Positions 1 to 7,245 of a stretch of DNA of 17,497 nt are shown here, in pieces. This DNA comes from JADJQU01 sp035490315 (GTDB taxonomy: Bacteria > Planctomycetota > UBA1135 > GCA-002686595), in NCBI GenBank assembly GCA_035490315.1, contig DATHET010000290.1, positions 1-17,497 of the forward strand. Reading direction: 5' to 3'. The notes under the pieces were generated by a model. The model was not told the origin of the DNA. It made no database searches and worked only from the letters and a program-made list of their open reading frames with translations. The stretch's first letter is position 1. Every line of letters begins with the position of its first letter. Both the position numbers and the translations under genes were made by a program.

Positions 1-1765
1 AGGCGAAGAGCCAGCGGTCGTCGAAGGCGATCAGATCGCTGAAGCCGCTGCCGCCGGAGATCAGGACCTCCGTGGGATCGACCACGCTGCCGTCGAGGCC
101 GCGCACGCGCTTGTAGTGGAAGATCTCGTTGGACTGGATCGGAGGCAGGTGAAAGTGCGTGGCGACCAGGAATTCGCCGGCGAGCGCTGCCACGACGACC
201 CTGTCGCCGCGCATGAGATCGATCGGAGCCGCGTCGGGAAGGGTTCCATCCACGCGCACGCGCCGCGCGAAGGTCCGCATGAGGTAGGGCGGCCCGCCGG
301 GCATCAGCTCGCTCCAGACCACGAGCCACTCCGTGCCGTCGAAAGCCACGTCCATGAGACCGCCGATCGTCGATCCGCCGGTCGTGAGGACGATCGGCTG
401 GGCGTCGATCGCGGTTCCGTCCACGCGGAATCTCTGCGCCAGGACTTGCACCTGCGAAGTCGAGCGACTCTGGAAAGCGAGGAGGTATCCCGCGCTGGGG
501 TCTCCTGCAATCGCGGGGTAGACCTGCGCGGGCGGGGAGACCGTGATCGGATAAGGAGTCGAGGTGCCCGCTTGCGTGATCACGGCGGCGTGGATGTCGA
601 AGGGATCGATCACGGCCGTGGGCATGTTCACTCCGTTCGTCCAGACGATCACGGCGCGCCCGTTGCCATTGGCCAGCGACGGATCGTTCACGTAGAAGTT
701 GCCCGAGGTGATCGTGAAGGGACTGCCCGGCAGGAGCGCGCCCGCCGCACTGATCTGCGCCGCGTGGAGATCGCTGTAGTTCGTGATCCCCGCGACCCAG
801 GCGCTTCCATCCCAGGCGATGGCCGTGCGCGGATCGCCGAGACCGATCGATCCATTCAGCGAGATTCCGCCAGGGATCGCGACGGTGCCGGCTGCCGACA
901 TCGGAGTTCCACGCACGCCGCCGGCGCTGAGCCAGGACAAGTAGAAATCGGTCCCGTTGGCACCGATCGCCGGCCGCGTCGCATTCGAGCTCGCGACTTG
1001 GATCTCGCCGCCTTGCTGCGTCAGCGTGCTGTCGTAGAGCCGCGCGCCTATCCCAGAGCTGTAGTTGCGCTCGAAGATCGCGGCGAAGCGACCCGCGGAG
1101 TGAGCGAGCTTGTAATTCGTCGGCAGCGGGCTCGCCGGAGCGACCAGGTTCTTCTTGAGCAGCACCAGGCCGCTGTTGTCCACGTACGCCCCGTCGAGGC
1201 TCGAGCCGACGCCCGTCACATTGTCGGTCCAGGCGACGAGCCATCCATTGCCGTCGCTGGTCACCTCGGGAAAGCGCTCATCGGCTCCGTCCTCGTCGTC
1301 GATCACGATCGGCGGTTGATCGAGGACCTGACCGGAGGCGTCCACCCGCGCCGCGTAGACACCTTGCGTATGGAAGAACTGCGTCAGCCGGGTCGTCTCC
1401 CACACCACGAGGTAATTGGTCCCGTTCCAGGCCACGCGCGTGTTGAGCTGGTCCCAGGGCGATTGATCGACGACGATCGGTGACGTTTGCGTCATCGCTC
1501 CGGCCGCGTCGAGCAGGGTCGCGTAGACGTCGCGGTTGGGATGGAACCCATCCGGCGCGCCGACGACTCCCGCGATCCCGCTGCGGCCATCTTCCCAGAC
1601 CGCGAGGTAGTGATTCCCGCCGAACGCGATCGACGGTTTCTCCTGCGCGCCCGCCGAAGGCATGGTCGTGAGGTCGCCGGGGATGGCGACGGATACGGGG
1701 AATTGCCCGCGAGCGAGGCTGCAGAGCGAAGTGAGGATCAGAGTGGCGAGCAGTGTGTGTTTCAT
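1..1765 (-). CDS. Secreted repeat (probable beta-propeller) protein, 3' end outside window
   Basis: Read leftward from an ATG at 1765-1763, the frame stays open to the window edge, giving 588 residues without the C-terminus. Residues 1-20 form a signal peptide (basic start, hydrophobic core, A-R-G then Q), so the protein is exported. The rest is about nine or ten repeats of roughly 50-60 residues. Each has a strand such as VAWNGTNYLVVWE, VTSDGNGWLVAW or VAFDGTEWLVVW, followed by a second strand ending in G-x-x-x-D-x-x-P-I. Such repeats are common in large exported proteins and most likely fold as a propeller; this fold is inference. No catalytic motif is visible. There is no clear ribosome binding site. 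It diverges from the YCF48-like gene at 1981 across 215 bp. The missing C-terminus might carry the domain shared by the next two large proteins, but this cannot be seen here. The precise role is unknown. Confidence 0.85.
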   Translation of the reverse strand, partial: MKHTLLATLILTSLCSLARGQFPVSVAIPGDLTTMPSAGAQEKPSIAFGGNHYLAVWEDGRSGIAGVVGAPDGFHPNRDVYATLLDAAGAMTQTSPIVVDQSPWDQLNTRVAWNGTNYLVVWETTRLTQFFHTQGVYAARVDASGQVLDQPPIVIDDEDGADERFPEVTSDGNGWLVAWTDNVTGVGSSLDGAYVDNSGLVLLKKNLVAPASPLPTNYKLAHSAGRFAAIFERNYSSGIGARLYDSTLTQQGGEIQVASSNATRPAIGANGTDFYLSWLSAGGVRGTPMSAAGTVAIPGGISLNGSIGLGDPRTAIAWDGSAWVAGITNYSDLHAAQISAAGALLPGSPFTITSGNFYVNDPSLANGNGRAVIVWTNGVNMPTAVIDPFDIHAAVITQAGTSTPYPITVSPPAQVYPAIAGDPSAGYLLAFQSRSTSQVQVLAQRFRVDGTAIDAQPIVLTTGGSTIGGLMDVAFDGTEWLVVWSELMPGGPPYLMRTFARRVRVDGTLPDAAPIDLMRGDRVVVAALAGEFLVATHFHLPPIQSNEIFHYKRVRGLDGSVVDPTEVLISGGSGFSDLIAFDDRWLFA

Positions 1766-1824
1766 GGTGGATCGATCCGGTCGATGAGCTGCGCTGGGCA
1801 AAGCACATGCCGTTGGTTGGGAGC

Positions 1825-1869
1825 GAGGCAGGAAGCCTCCGACAGGTCTTCGCGTCCAATGTCTGGACG
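1825..1869. promoter_or_regulatory. Two short inverted repeats in a divergent intergenic region
   Basis: The 215 bp between the divergent starts at 1765 and 1981 must hold both promoters. Two small dyads are visible: GAGGC-5 nt-GCCTC at 1825-1839 and CGTCCA-5 nt-TGGACG at 1853-1869. The second has the size of a regulator half-site pair. I could not find a convincing -35/-10 pair for either gene; TTGCCA at 1931 has no good -10 partner. In DNA this GC-rich, dyads of this length can arise by chance, so an operator role is only a suggestion. Confidence 0.2.
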
Positions 1870-1980
1870 ATCGCGCTCGTGCGAACTTCGGGGGATGCGT
1901 TGCGCGGCCCGGCGAGCTAGGGCACGTCGCTTGCCATAAGGCGCGACGTTCGCTGCTTCATCTCCAACACTTAGATTCCC

Positions 1981-4161
1981 ATGCGTCACGCACTCCCGAT
2001 CTTCCTCGCCATCTGCTTCGCTTCGGCCTCGAGCTACGCACAAAGCGGGCAATGGAAGCGCAGCTGGCCGCCCGCCGCGCCTTCTTTGGTCGACGTAGCC
2101 ATGGGATCGGCGGTCGACGGCTGGATCGCGGGATCGGACGGTGCCGTGATGCACACGACCAGCGGCGGGATCTTCTGGACCAACCAGCAGCTCACGACAG
2201 ATGCGCTTTCCGCGATCGTCGCAAAAGGCTCGCTGGTCTGCGCCGCCGGCAATGGAATCCTGCGCAGCACGGACGCGGGACAGACCTGGTCGAAGGTCGA
2301 CCTCGCGCTGGGACTCGAGGACATTTTCTTCGCGACGCCCAGCGCGGGCTGGGCCGTGGGGAGCGTGGGCCGCGTGCTGCGCACGACGAACGGCGGCGCG
2401 AGCTGGATCCCGAGCAGCCTTCCGAGCGTAGGCTCGACATTGCGCGCCGTTCATTTCATCGACGCGAGCAACGGCTGGCTGGTCGGCGACGGTGCTCGAA
2501 GCTTCAAGAGCCTCGACGGCGGCGCGTCCTGGAACCCGGTGAGCGTGCCGAGCACCGCGCATTTCAGCGACGTCTTCTTCGCCGATGGGCTGCGCGGATG
2601 GATCGCGGCCGGCGACTCGGTGCTGCGCACGACGGATGGTGGAGCGAGCTGGCAAGGATCGGTCCTGCCCGTCGGAGCGCGAGCCGACAAACTTTCGGTG
2701 CTCGGCGGCAACTGGCTGTGGGCGACCGGAACTCCTGGCGTGGTCGCGAGCTCGAGCGACGGCGGTGCCTCGTGGACCGCGCAATTCACCACGGCGGGCG
2801 TCCCGCTCTTCGACGTGTCTATGGGGGACTTGTCCTCCGGCATCGCCGTCGGCGTCGACGGTTGCATCTTCCGCACCACCAACGGCGGATCCGCATGGAC
2901 CCAAGTCGCCGGCGGCTCGCCTGGAGCGACGAAGCTCGTCTTCGACGTCGTGCGCCGCGGCGTCAAGGTCTGGGCCGCGCTGACGAACAGCGTGATCCTG
3001 CGCTCGACCGACGACGGCGAGAGCTGGACGGAGATCGCGGCCGGTCTTCCCCAGACCAGCTGGCGCGCGATCGATTTCTTCGACGACCAGATCGGCTACG
3101 CCGTGGGCGAACGCCAAGGCTTCTACCCGACGACTGCGTGGACGGTCGACGGCGGCCTGACCTGGCAGCCGACGTACTGGAACGGCATGTACGACTTCTG
3201 GGACGTCGACGCGCTCAGCGCGAGCGACGCCGTCGCCTGCGCGGACAACGGACTTTGGCGCTCGAGCAACGGCGGCCACGGTTGGAGTTTCGTCAACACC
3301 ACGCCGCTCTCCGGATTCTTCGGCGCGGATTTCGTCGATGCCAACCAGGGCTGGGCGGTCGGCTACGACTTCATGAAGACGATCGACGGCGGCCAGAGCT
3401 GGACTCACGTGCTCGCGCCCTCCACGGTGTACCGCGACGTCGCCTTCGCCGATTCATTGCACGGCTGGGCCGTGGGCGACGGCGGAAAAGTCCTCGCGAC
3501 CGTCGACGGCGGCGCGAGCTGGACGCCGCAGACTTCGGGCACGGCCGCGGATCTGTGGACCGTCGAGTCTCTCAGCCCGAGTGTCGCCTGGATCGGCGGC
3601 AGCGGCGGATTCTGCGCGCGCACCCTCGACGGCGGCGCGAGCTGGACCCCGCTCGCTCCCGTCGGATTCGCCGGCACCGATTGCTACGGAAGCAGCTTCC
3701 AGGGCAGCGACGACGGCTTCGTCACGGGCTACTACCCGACCTCCGGCATCTGGCGCCGCAAGCCTCCGACCTGCGGCTGGTCGAATTATTGCCAGGGAAA
3801 ACTGAGCTCCAACGGCCTCGTGCCGCAGCTCGACGCGACCGGGATCCCCAGCGTCTCCCAAGGCGCGTTCAGCGTGCGCGCAACGCAGGCCGTGCCCAAT
3901 GCAGTCGGCCTGGTGATCTACAGCAAGACAGGAATCGCGAGCCTGCCCTTCGGCGGCGCGATCCTCTGCGTCGCGCCCCCGGTCGCGCGCTTGCCCGCGC
4001 AGATCTTTGGTCCGACGGGATCTGCCTCTTTCGTCGTCGGCGTGTCGCCGGCGATGAGCGCAACCTCGCGCTGGTATCAGCTCTGGCAGCGCGACGCGCA
4101 CCATCCCGACGGCACCGGGATGACGCTCAGCAACGGACTGATCGTGAACTTCTGTCCATGA
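1981..4161 (+). CDS. Secreted YCF48/BNR-type beta-propeller protein with planctomycete-type C-terminal domain
   Basis: This 726-residue exported protein has a signal peptide at residues 1-20 (cleavage S-Y-A before Q). From about 30 to 590 it carries around thirteen blades with the pattern G-W-A-V-G-x-x-G-x-V-L-R-T-T-D-G-G-A-S-W, typical of the YCF48/photosystem II assembly-factor-like and BNR/sialidase-like propellers. In bacteria such proteins are usually structural or binding scaffolds. No sialidase active-site set is evident, so I do not infer enzyme activity. Residues about 600-726 form a separate domain starting NYCQGK, with GGAILCVAPPV in the middle and LSNGL near the final cysteine; it matches the end of the RCC1-like protein at 4947-7217. 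The ATG at 1981 is directly followed by the signal peptide and supports the start, although no Shine-Dalgarno sequence precedes it. A palindrome begins 18 bases after the stop. Ligand and partner are unknown. Confidence 0.92.
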   Translation: MRHALPIFLAICFASASSYAQSGQWKRSWPPAAPSLVDVAMGSAVDGWIAGSDGAVMHTTSGGIFWTNQQLTTDALSAIVAKGSLVCAAGNGILRSTDAGQTWSKVDLALGLEDIFFATPSAGWAVGSVGRVLRTTNGGASWIPSSLPSVGSTLRAVHFIDASNGWLVGDGARSFKSLDGGASWNPVSVPSTAHFSDVFFADGLRGWIAAGDSVLRTTDGGASWQGSVLPVGARADKLSVLGGNWLWATGTPGVVASSSDGGASWTAQFTTAGVPLFDVSMGDLSSGIAVGVDGCIFRTTNGGSAWTQVAGGSPGATKLVFDVVRRGVKVWAALTNSVILRSTDDGESWTEIAAGLPQTSWRAIDFFDDQIGYAVGERQGFYPTTAWTVDGGLTWQPTYWNGMYDFWDVDALSASDAVACADNGLWRSSNGGHGWSFVNTTPLSGFFGADFVDANQGWAVGYDFMKTIDGGQSWTHVLAPSTVYRDVAFADSLHGWAVGDGGKVLATVDGGASWTPQTSGTAADLWTVESLSPSVAWIGGSGGFCARTLDGGASWTPLAPVGFAGTDCYGSSFQGSDDGFVTGYYPTSGIWRRKPPTCGWSNYCQGKLSSNGLVPQLDATGIPSVSQGAFSVRATQAVPNAVGLVIYSKTGIASLPFGGAILCVAPPVARLPAQIFGPTGSASFVVGVSPAMSATSRWYQLWQRDAHHPDGTGMTLSNGLIVNFCP

Positions 4162-4179
4162 TCGCGAGCCGTCGTCGAT

Positions 4180-4284
4180 ACGGAGTCATGTGAATTCGTC
4201 CGAAGTCGTGAGGGCAACCCCACGCGTCGCGACCGCTGCGCGCGGGTTGCCCTCACGACTGCGGACGAATTCACATGACTCCGT
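4180..4284. repeat. Long palindromic element, copy 1
   Basis: Arms at 4180-4220 and 4244-4284 are 41 bases each and pair at 40 positions; the only mismatch is A4203. They surround a 23-base GC-rich spacer at 4221-4243. The outer right-arm sequence CGGACGAATTCAC, then A, then TGACTCCGT recurs at 4731-4753 with one change. The element starts 18 bases after the stop codon of the YCF48-like gene. No T-tract follows, so it is not a classical intrinsic terminator, although a transcript would fold into a very stable hairpin. It looks like an extragenic repetitive palindrome (REP- or MITE-like); that class assignment is inference. Confidence 0.9.
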
Positions 4285-4330
4285 GCTTGGCCCACGAACT
4301 GGCGGGAATGTCACCGATGGAACGTGTAAG

Positions 4331-4348
4331 TACCCCGGTCCAGGGGTA
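4331..4348. promoter_or_regulatory. Short dyad upstream of the small zinc-ribbon gene
   Basis: TACCCC-6 nt-GGGGTA forms a perfect 6-bp inverted repeat that ends 12 bases before the ATG at 4360. An overlapping CCAGG...CCTGG dyad at 4340-4359 runs up to the start codon. Either could be an operator or a small 5' hairpin covering the start. The evidence is symmetry and position only. No ribosome binding site and no clear promoter were found in the 75 bp between palindrome copy 1 and this gene. Confidence 0.25.
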
Positions 4349-4359
4349 GCTTCTCCTGG

Positions 4360-4659
4360 ATGCAATTACCCCTCACCTGCCCACGCTGTCGCGGGACCTT
4401 TGCGCGTCCCCTCGGCACCACAGCGATGGAGCCAGATCAGCGTCCCGTGTCCTGCGCGAGCGGCGGCTGCAACTGGAATGGGCATGTGTGGGAGTGTCTG
4501 CCCCACGACTGGACGAACGGTGGCAGCTTGCAGGAACGGCGATGCACTCGGTGCACCTCGAGCTCACTGAGCTATGTCGCGCTCGCCCCGCGCTCCTCCC
4601 GGTCGATGTCGATCGTCGCGTGCTCGACGTGCCAATGGTGGGGAGCCGTCGCCCTCTGA
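4360..4659 (+). CDS. Small cysteine-rich, zinc-ribbon-like protein
   Basis: This frame encodes 99 residues with nine cysteines. They are arranged as CPRC (7, 10), C32-x4-C37, C46, CTRC (62, 65) and CSTC (88, 91). The spacing suggests two zinc-ribbon-like knuckle pairs: C7/C10 with C32/C37, and C62/C65 with C88/C91. There is no signal peptide or membrane segment, so a cytoplasmic protein that binds zinc, and perhaps nucleic acid or protein, is plausible. I do not recognise a named family. The ordered CxxC motifs and the clean end just before palindrome copy 2 argue for a real gene. Against it are the small size and the lack of a Shine-Dalgarno sequence. It lies alone between two related palindromes and between two secreted-propeller genes, so it is not obviously part of their function. 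Confidence 0.6.
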   Translation: MQLPLTCPRCRGTFARPLGTTAMEPDQRPVSCASGGCNWNGHVWECLPHDWTNGGSLQERRCTRCTSSSLSYVALAPRSSRSMSIVACSTCQWWGAVAL

Positions 4660-4660
4660 C

Positions 4661-4753
4661 CGGAGTTCGTCCGGAGTCGTGCGGCGCATCCGCGCGCCGC
4701 GAAAGCGGCGCGCGGATGCCCGCACGACTCCGGACGAATTCACCTGACTCCGT
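4661..4753. repeat. Long palindromic element, copy 2, with GAAA loop
   Basis: The left arm (4661-4700) and right arm (4705-4752) form a stem of about 35 bp closed by a GAAA loop at 4701-4704; T4753 is the extra base shared with copy 1. The stem has one unpaired C in the left arm (GCGGCGCATC against GCGGGCATC). The outer left arm lacks nine bases (TCAGGTGAA or equivalent) that the right arm and copy 1 predict. The outer 23 bases of the right arm match copy 1 (4262-4284) except for C in place of A at 4744. The element begins one base after the stop codon of the zinc-ribbon gene, so it could also act as a 3' hairpin on that transcript. Confidence 0.88.
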
Positions 4754-4761
4754 ACGCGGCC

Positions 4762-4946
4762 TTGACACAACGCACACGCCAGACTGCATGAACGAATCGT
4801 GTAGTGAGCGTCACGCGATTCGAGCGTGAAGCCCGGCGCGTCTTCACACCGCTCGACTCGCGAGAAATCACGCACGGGTGTACCTTCAGCGTGATGACGG
4901 TGCACCCAGGCAGGTGGTGGATCGAATCATCGGAGGCAGCATCGTC
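4762..4946 (+). promoter_or_regulatory. Upstream region of the RCC1-like gene with a TTGACA box
   Basis: A perfect TTGACA stands at 4762-4767, but no good TATAAT-like partner lies 16-18 bases downstream (TGCATG at 4785 is the nearest), so this is only a candidate sigma70-type promoter. Further down, GAATCG at 4794-4799 and CGATTC at 4816-4821 can pair around a spacer. GGAGG at 4932-4936 is a good Shine-Dalgarno match ten bases before the ATG at 4947. It decides the start over a longer GTG frame beginning at 4878. Confidence 0.4.
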
Positions 4947-7217
4947 ATGATTCGAATCCGTCGGAATGCCCTGAGTTTTTTCGCGACGTGCGCCGCACTC
5001 TTCGGCGCGATGAGCGAAGCCCGCGCGCAATCGGGCATCTTCGGTTGGGGCCAGCGCGTCTTCGACAGCCGCTGGAACAACGAGGCCTTCGCGCAAGTCG
5101 CTGCCGGCTCGAACCACACGCTCGCCCTGCGCGGCGACGGCTCGATCGCGGCCTGGGGAGACAGCTTGAATGGCGAGTGCAGCGTGCCACCGCCTCCCCC
5201 CGGACTCACCTACGTCGAAGTGCGCGGCGGAGACAAGCACAGCCTCGCGCGCGCGAGCGACGGCTCGGTCGTGGCCTGGGGCGACAACAGCTTCGGCGAG
5301 TGCAACGTGCCCGCGCTTCCTCCGGGCCAGGGCTACGTCCAGATCTCCGCGGGCTATGGCTACAGCCTCGCCTTGCGCAGCGACGGCACGCTCCTGGCCT
5401 GGGGCTACAACCTCGACGGCCAGTGCAACGTTCCAACCCTTCCGATCGGTCTTGCCTGGGTCGCGATCGAGGCCGGCGTCGGCCACGCGCTAGGCCGCTG
5501 CAGCGACGGATCGGTGCGGGCCTGGGGCGACAACGGCAAGGGTCAATGCAATGTGCCCGTCTTGCCGATCGGGCTCACCTACGTCGAAGTCTCCGCGGGA
5601 ACCAGCCACAGCGTCGCGCGGCGCAGCGACGGTTCGGTCCTGGCGTGGGGCTACAACGTGTATGGCCAGTGCAACGTCCCCGCGCTTCCTGCGGGGCTCA
5701 GCTACGTCGGAATTTCCGCGGGCATGAACCACACGCTCGCCCGCCGCAGCGACGGAACGGTCATCGCCTTTGGAGACAACCTCTCCGGCCAGTGCAACGT
5801 CCCGACCCTGCCCGCCGGCCTCACGTACATCGAAATCTCCGCCGGCGTCGCGCACAGCGTCGCGCGGCGCAGCGACAGTCGCATCGTTGCCTGGGGTCTC
5901 AATCGAGACGACCAGTGCAATGTTCCCGCTCTCGCGGCCGGCGCCTCGTACGTCGAAGTCGCTCTCGGCGACGCCCACACGCTCGCGCGCGGCAGCGACG
6001 GCTCGGTGGTGGCCATGGGCGACGACACTTTCGGCCAGTGCAGCGTGCCCGCCCTCGCGCCCGGGCTGAGCTATGTCGAGGTCGCGGCGGGTGGAGCGCA
6101 CTCCATCGCGCGCCGCAGCGATGGATCGGTGGTCGCGTGGGGCAACAACGACCGGGGACAGTGCACAGTTCCCGCGCTTCCGCTCGGGCTCAGCTACGTC
6201 GAAGTCGCCGCGGGTTCAGCCCACTCCCTTGCGCGCCGCAGCGACGGCACGGTCGTGGCCTGGGGACGCAACGACGAAGCCCAGTGCACCGTGCCGACGC
6301 TTCCCGCGGGCTTGACCTATGTGGGAATCGCGGCAGGCCTGTGGCATTCGGTCGCGCGCCGCAGCGACGGAACCGTCGTCGCGTGGGGAGACAACGCATT
6401 CGGCGAAGGCAACCTGCCGGCGCTTCCCTTCGGCGTTTCGTACGTTGAAGTGTCAGCGGGCGGAGGAATGAACGATTCTTTCGCGACGTTCGCGCACACG
6501 CTGGCTCGTCGGAGCGACGGAGCCGTGGTCGCCGCGGGAAGCAATTTCAACGGCCAGTGCACGGTGCCTGCCTTGCCGCCGGGCCTCGTCTACGTGGAGA
6601 TCGCCGCGGGCCGCATGCACAGCCTCGCGCGCCTCAGCGACGGGACCGCGGTGGCTTGGGGCGAGAACAGCGCGAGCCAGTGCGTCGTTCCCGCGCTGGC
6701 GAGCGGTCTTCACTACGCCGAGATCGCCGCAGGTGGCAATGCCTGCGCCGCGCGCACGGAATGCCCGAGTCCGGCGAGCTACTGCACCGCGAAGCTGAAC
6801 TCGCTCGGCTGCCTGCCCGCGATCGCGTCCAGCGGCAGTCCCAGTACGAGCGCGGGCAGCGGTTTCGTCGTCAGCGCCTCGAACATGCGCAACCAGAAGC
6901 CAGGGCTCTTGCTCTACACGTTCAACGGTCAAGCCGCGGGACCTTTCTCCGGAGGCATCCTCTGCCTCGCGCCACCGGTTCGGCGCTCGACGCCGGTCAA
7001 CTCCGGCGGTTCTGCCTTGCCCGCGTCCGATTGCAGCGGCGTGTTCTCAATCGACATGAACGCCTTCGCGGTCGGAGCGCTCGGCGGCAGTCCCCACGCG
7101 CTGCTGCGCGTGCCTGGAACTGTCGTCGATTCGCAGTGGTGGGGTCGCGATCCAGGCTTCCCCGCGCCCAACAACAGCAGCCTGTCGAATCGGCTCCGGT
7201 ACACGATATGCGAGTGA
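4947..7217 (+). CDS. Secreted RCC1-like repeat protein with planctomycete-type C-terminal domain
   Basis: The protein has 756 residues from the ATG at 4947, chosen because GGAGG precedes it and a signal peptide follows at once (residues 1-27, A-R-A before Q). Residues about 45-600 hold thirteen tandem units of about 41 residues with the pattern AAGxxHSLARRSDGSVVAWG, then D-N-x-x-G-Q-C-N-V-P. This is the RCC1/ATS1-like repeat (COG5184 type), expected to fold as beta-propellers. In bacteria such exported forms have no known exchange-factor role, so nuclear-RCC1 function should not be inferred. Twelve of the thirteen units keep the cysteine before x-V-P. From about 612 to 756 follows a domain starting YCTAKLNSLGC, with GGILCLAPPV and LSNRL near the last cysteine, homologous to the end of the protein at 1981-4161. 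It converges with the flippase gene, whose stop lies 28 bases away. Function is unknown; surface binding or scaffolding is likely. Confidence 0.92.
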   Translation: MIRIRRNALSFFATCAALFGAMSEARAQSGIFGWGQRVFDSRWNNEAFAQVAAGSNHTLALRGDGSIAAWGDSLNGECSVPPPPPGLTYVEVRGGDKHSLARASDGSVVAWGDNSFGECNVPALPPGQGYVQISAGYGYSLALRSDGTLLAWGYNLDGQCNVPTLPIGLAWVAIEAGVGHALGRCSDGSVRAWGDNGKGQCNVPVLPIGLTYVEVSAGTSHSVARRSDGSVLAWGYNVYGQCNVPALPAGLSYVGISAGMNHTLARRSDGTVIAFGDNLSGQCNVPTLPAGLTYIEISAGVAHSVARRSDSRIVAWGLNRDDQCNVPALAAGASYVEVALGDAHTLARGSDGSVVAMGDDTFGQCSVPALAPGLSYVEVAAGGAHSIARRSDGSVVAWGNNDRGQCTVPALPLGLSYVEVAAGSAHSLARRSDGTVVAWGRNDEAQCTVPTLPAGLTYVGIAAGLWHSVARRSDGTVVAWGDNAFGEGNLPALPFGVSYVEVSAGGGMNDSFATFAHTLARRSDGAVVAAGSNFNGQCTVPALPPGLVYVEIAAGRMHSLARLSDGTAVAWGENSASQCVVPALASGLHYAEIAAGGNACAARTECPSPASYCTAKLNSLGCLPAIASSGSPSTSAGSGFVVSASNMRNQKPGLLLYTFNGQAAGPFSGGILCLAPPVRRSTPVNSGGSALPASDCSGVFSIDMNAFAVGALGGSPHALLRVPGTVVDSQWWGRDPGFPAPNNSSLSNRLRYTICE
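5090..6750 (+). repeat. Coding tandem repeat, about 13 units of about 123 bp
   Basis: The RCC1-like units recur with a period near 123 bp. They share recognisable DNA words such as CGCAGCGACGG, GTGGCCTGGGG and CAGTGCAACGT. One unit around 6440-6530 is longer because of an insertion encoding GGMNDSFATF. Near-identical adjacent units are a substrate for slippage or unequal recombination, so the unit number may vary between strains. Boundaries are approximate. Confidence 0.8.
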
Positions 7218-7245
7218 GCGCTGTGTCGTACCGACCGACGTCCCG

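Noticed and set aside
116..1483. A 455-codon rightward open frame
   Set aside because: It lies opposite the secreted repeat gene, its translation is arginine- and aspartate-rich without motifs, and the opposite strand gives a signal peptide and clear repeats. It is a GC-driven shadow.
1762..3408. A 548-codon leftward frame and a long rightward frame at 2052-4193
   Set aside because: Both overlap the YCF48-like gene in other frames and encode low-complexity R/A/D-rich sequence. They are mirror images of its repetitive codons.
4180..4753. An insertion sequence with terminal inverted repeats
   Set aside because: Each palindrome is self-complementary within itself, and the gene between them has no transposase motif. 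A classical IS is not supported, though a non-autonomous element remains possible.
4988..6448. A 486-codon rightward frame inside the RCC1-like gene
   Set aside because: It is an arginine-rich out-of-frame reading of the 123-bp repeats, with no start signal or domain.
5090..6750. A CRISPR array, suggested by regular repeats
   Set aside because: The period is about 123 bp, the repeats are in-frame and code for RCC1-like units, and there are no unique spacers between short identical repeats.
7218..7245. A terminator between the convergent RCC1-like and flippase genes
   Set aside because: Only a 4-bp dyad (GTCG-TAC-CGAC) is visible in the 28-base gap, with no T-tract, so it is too weak to call.
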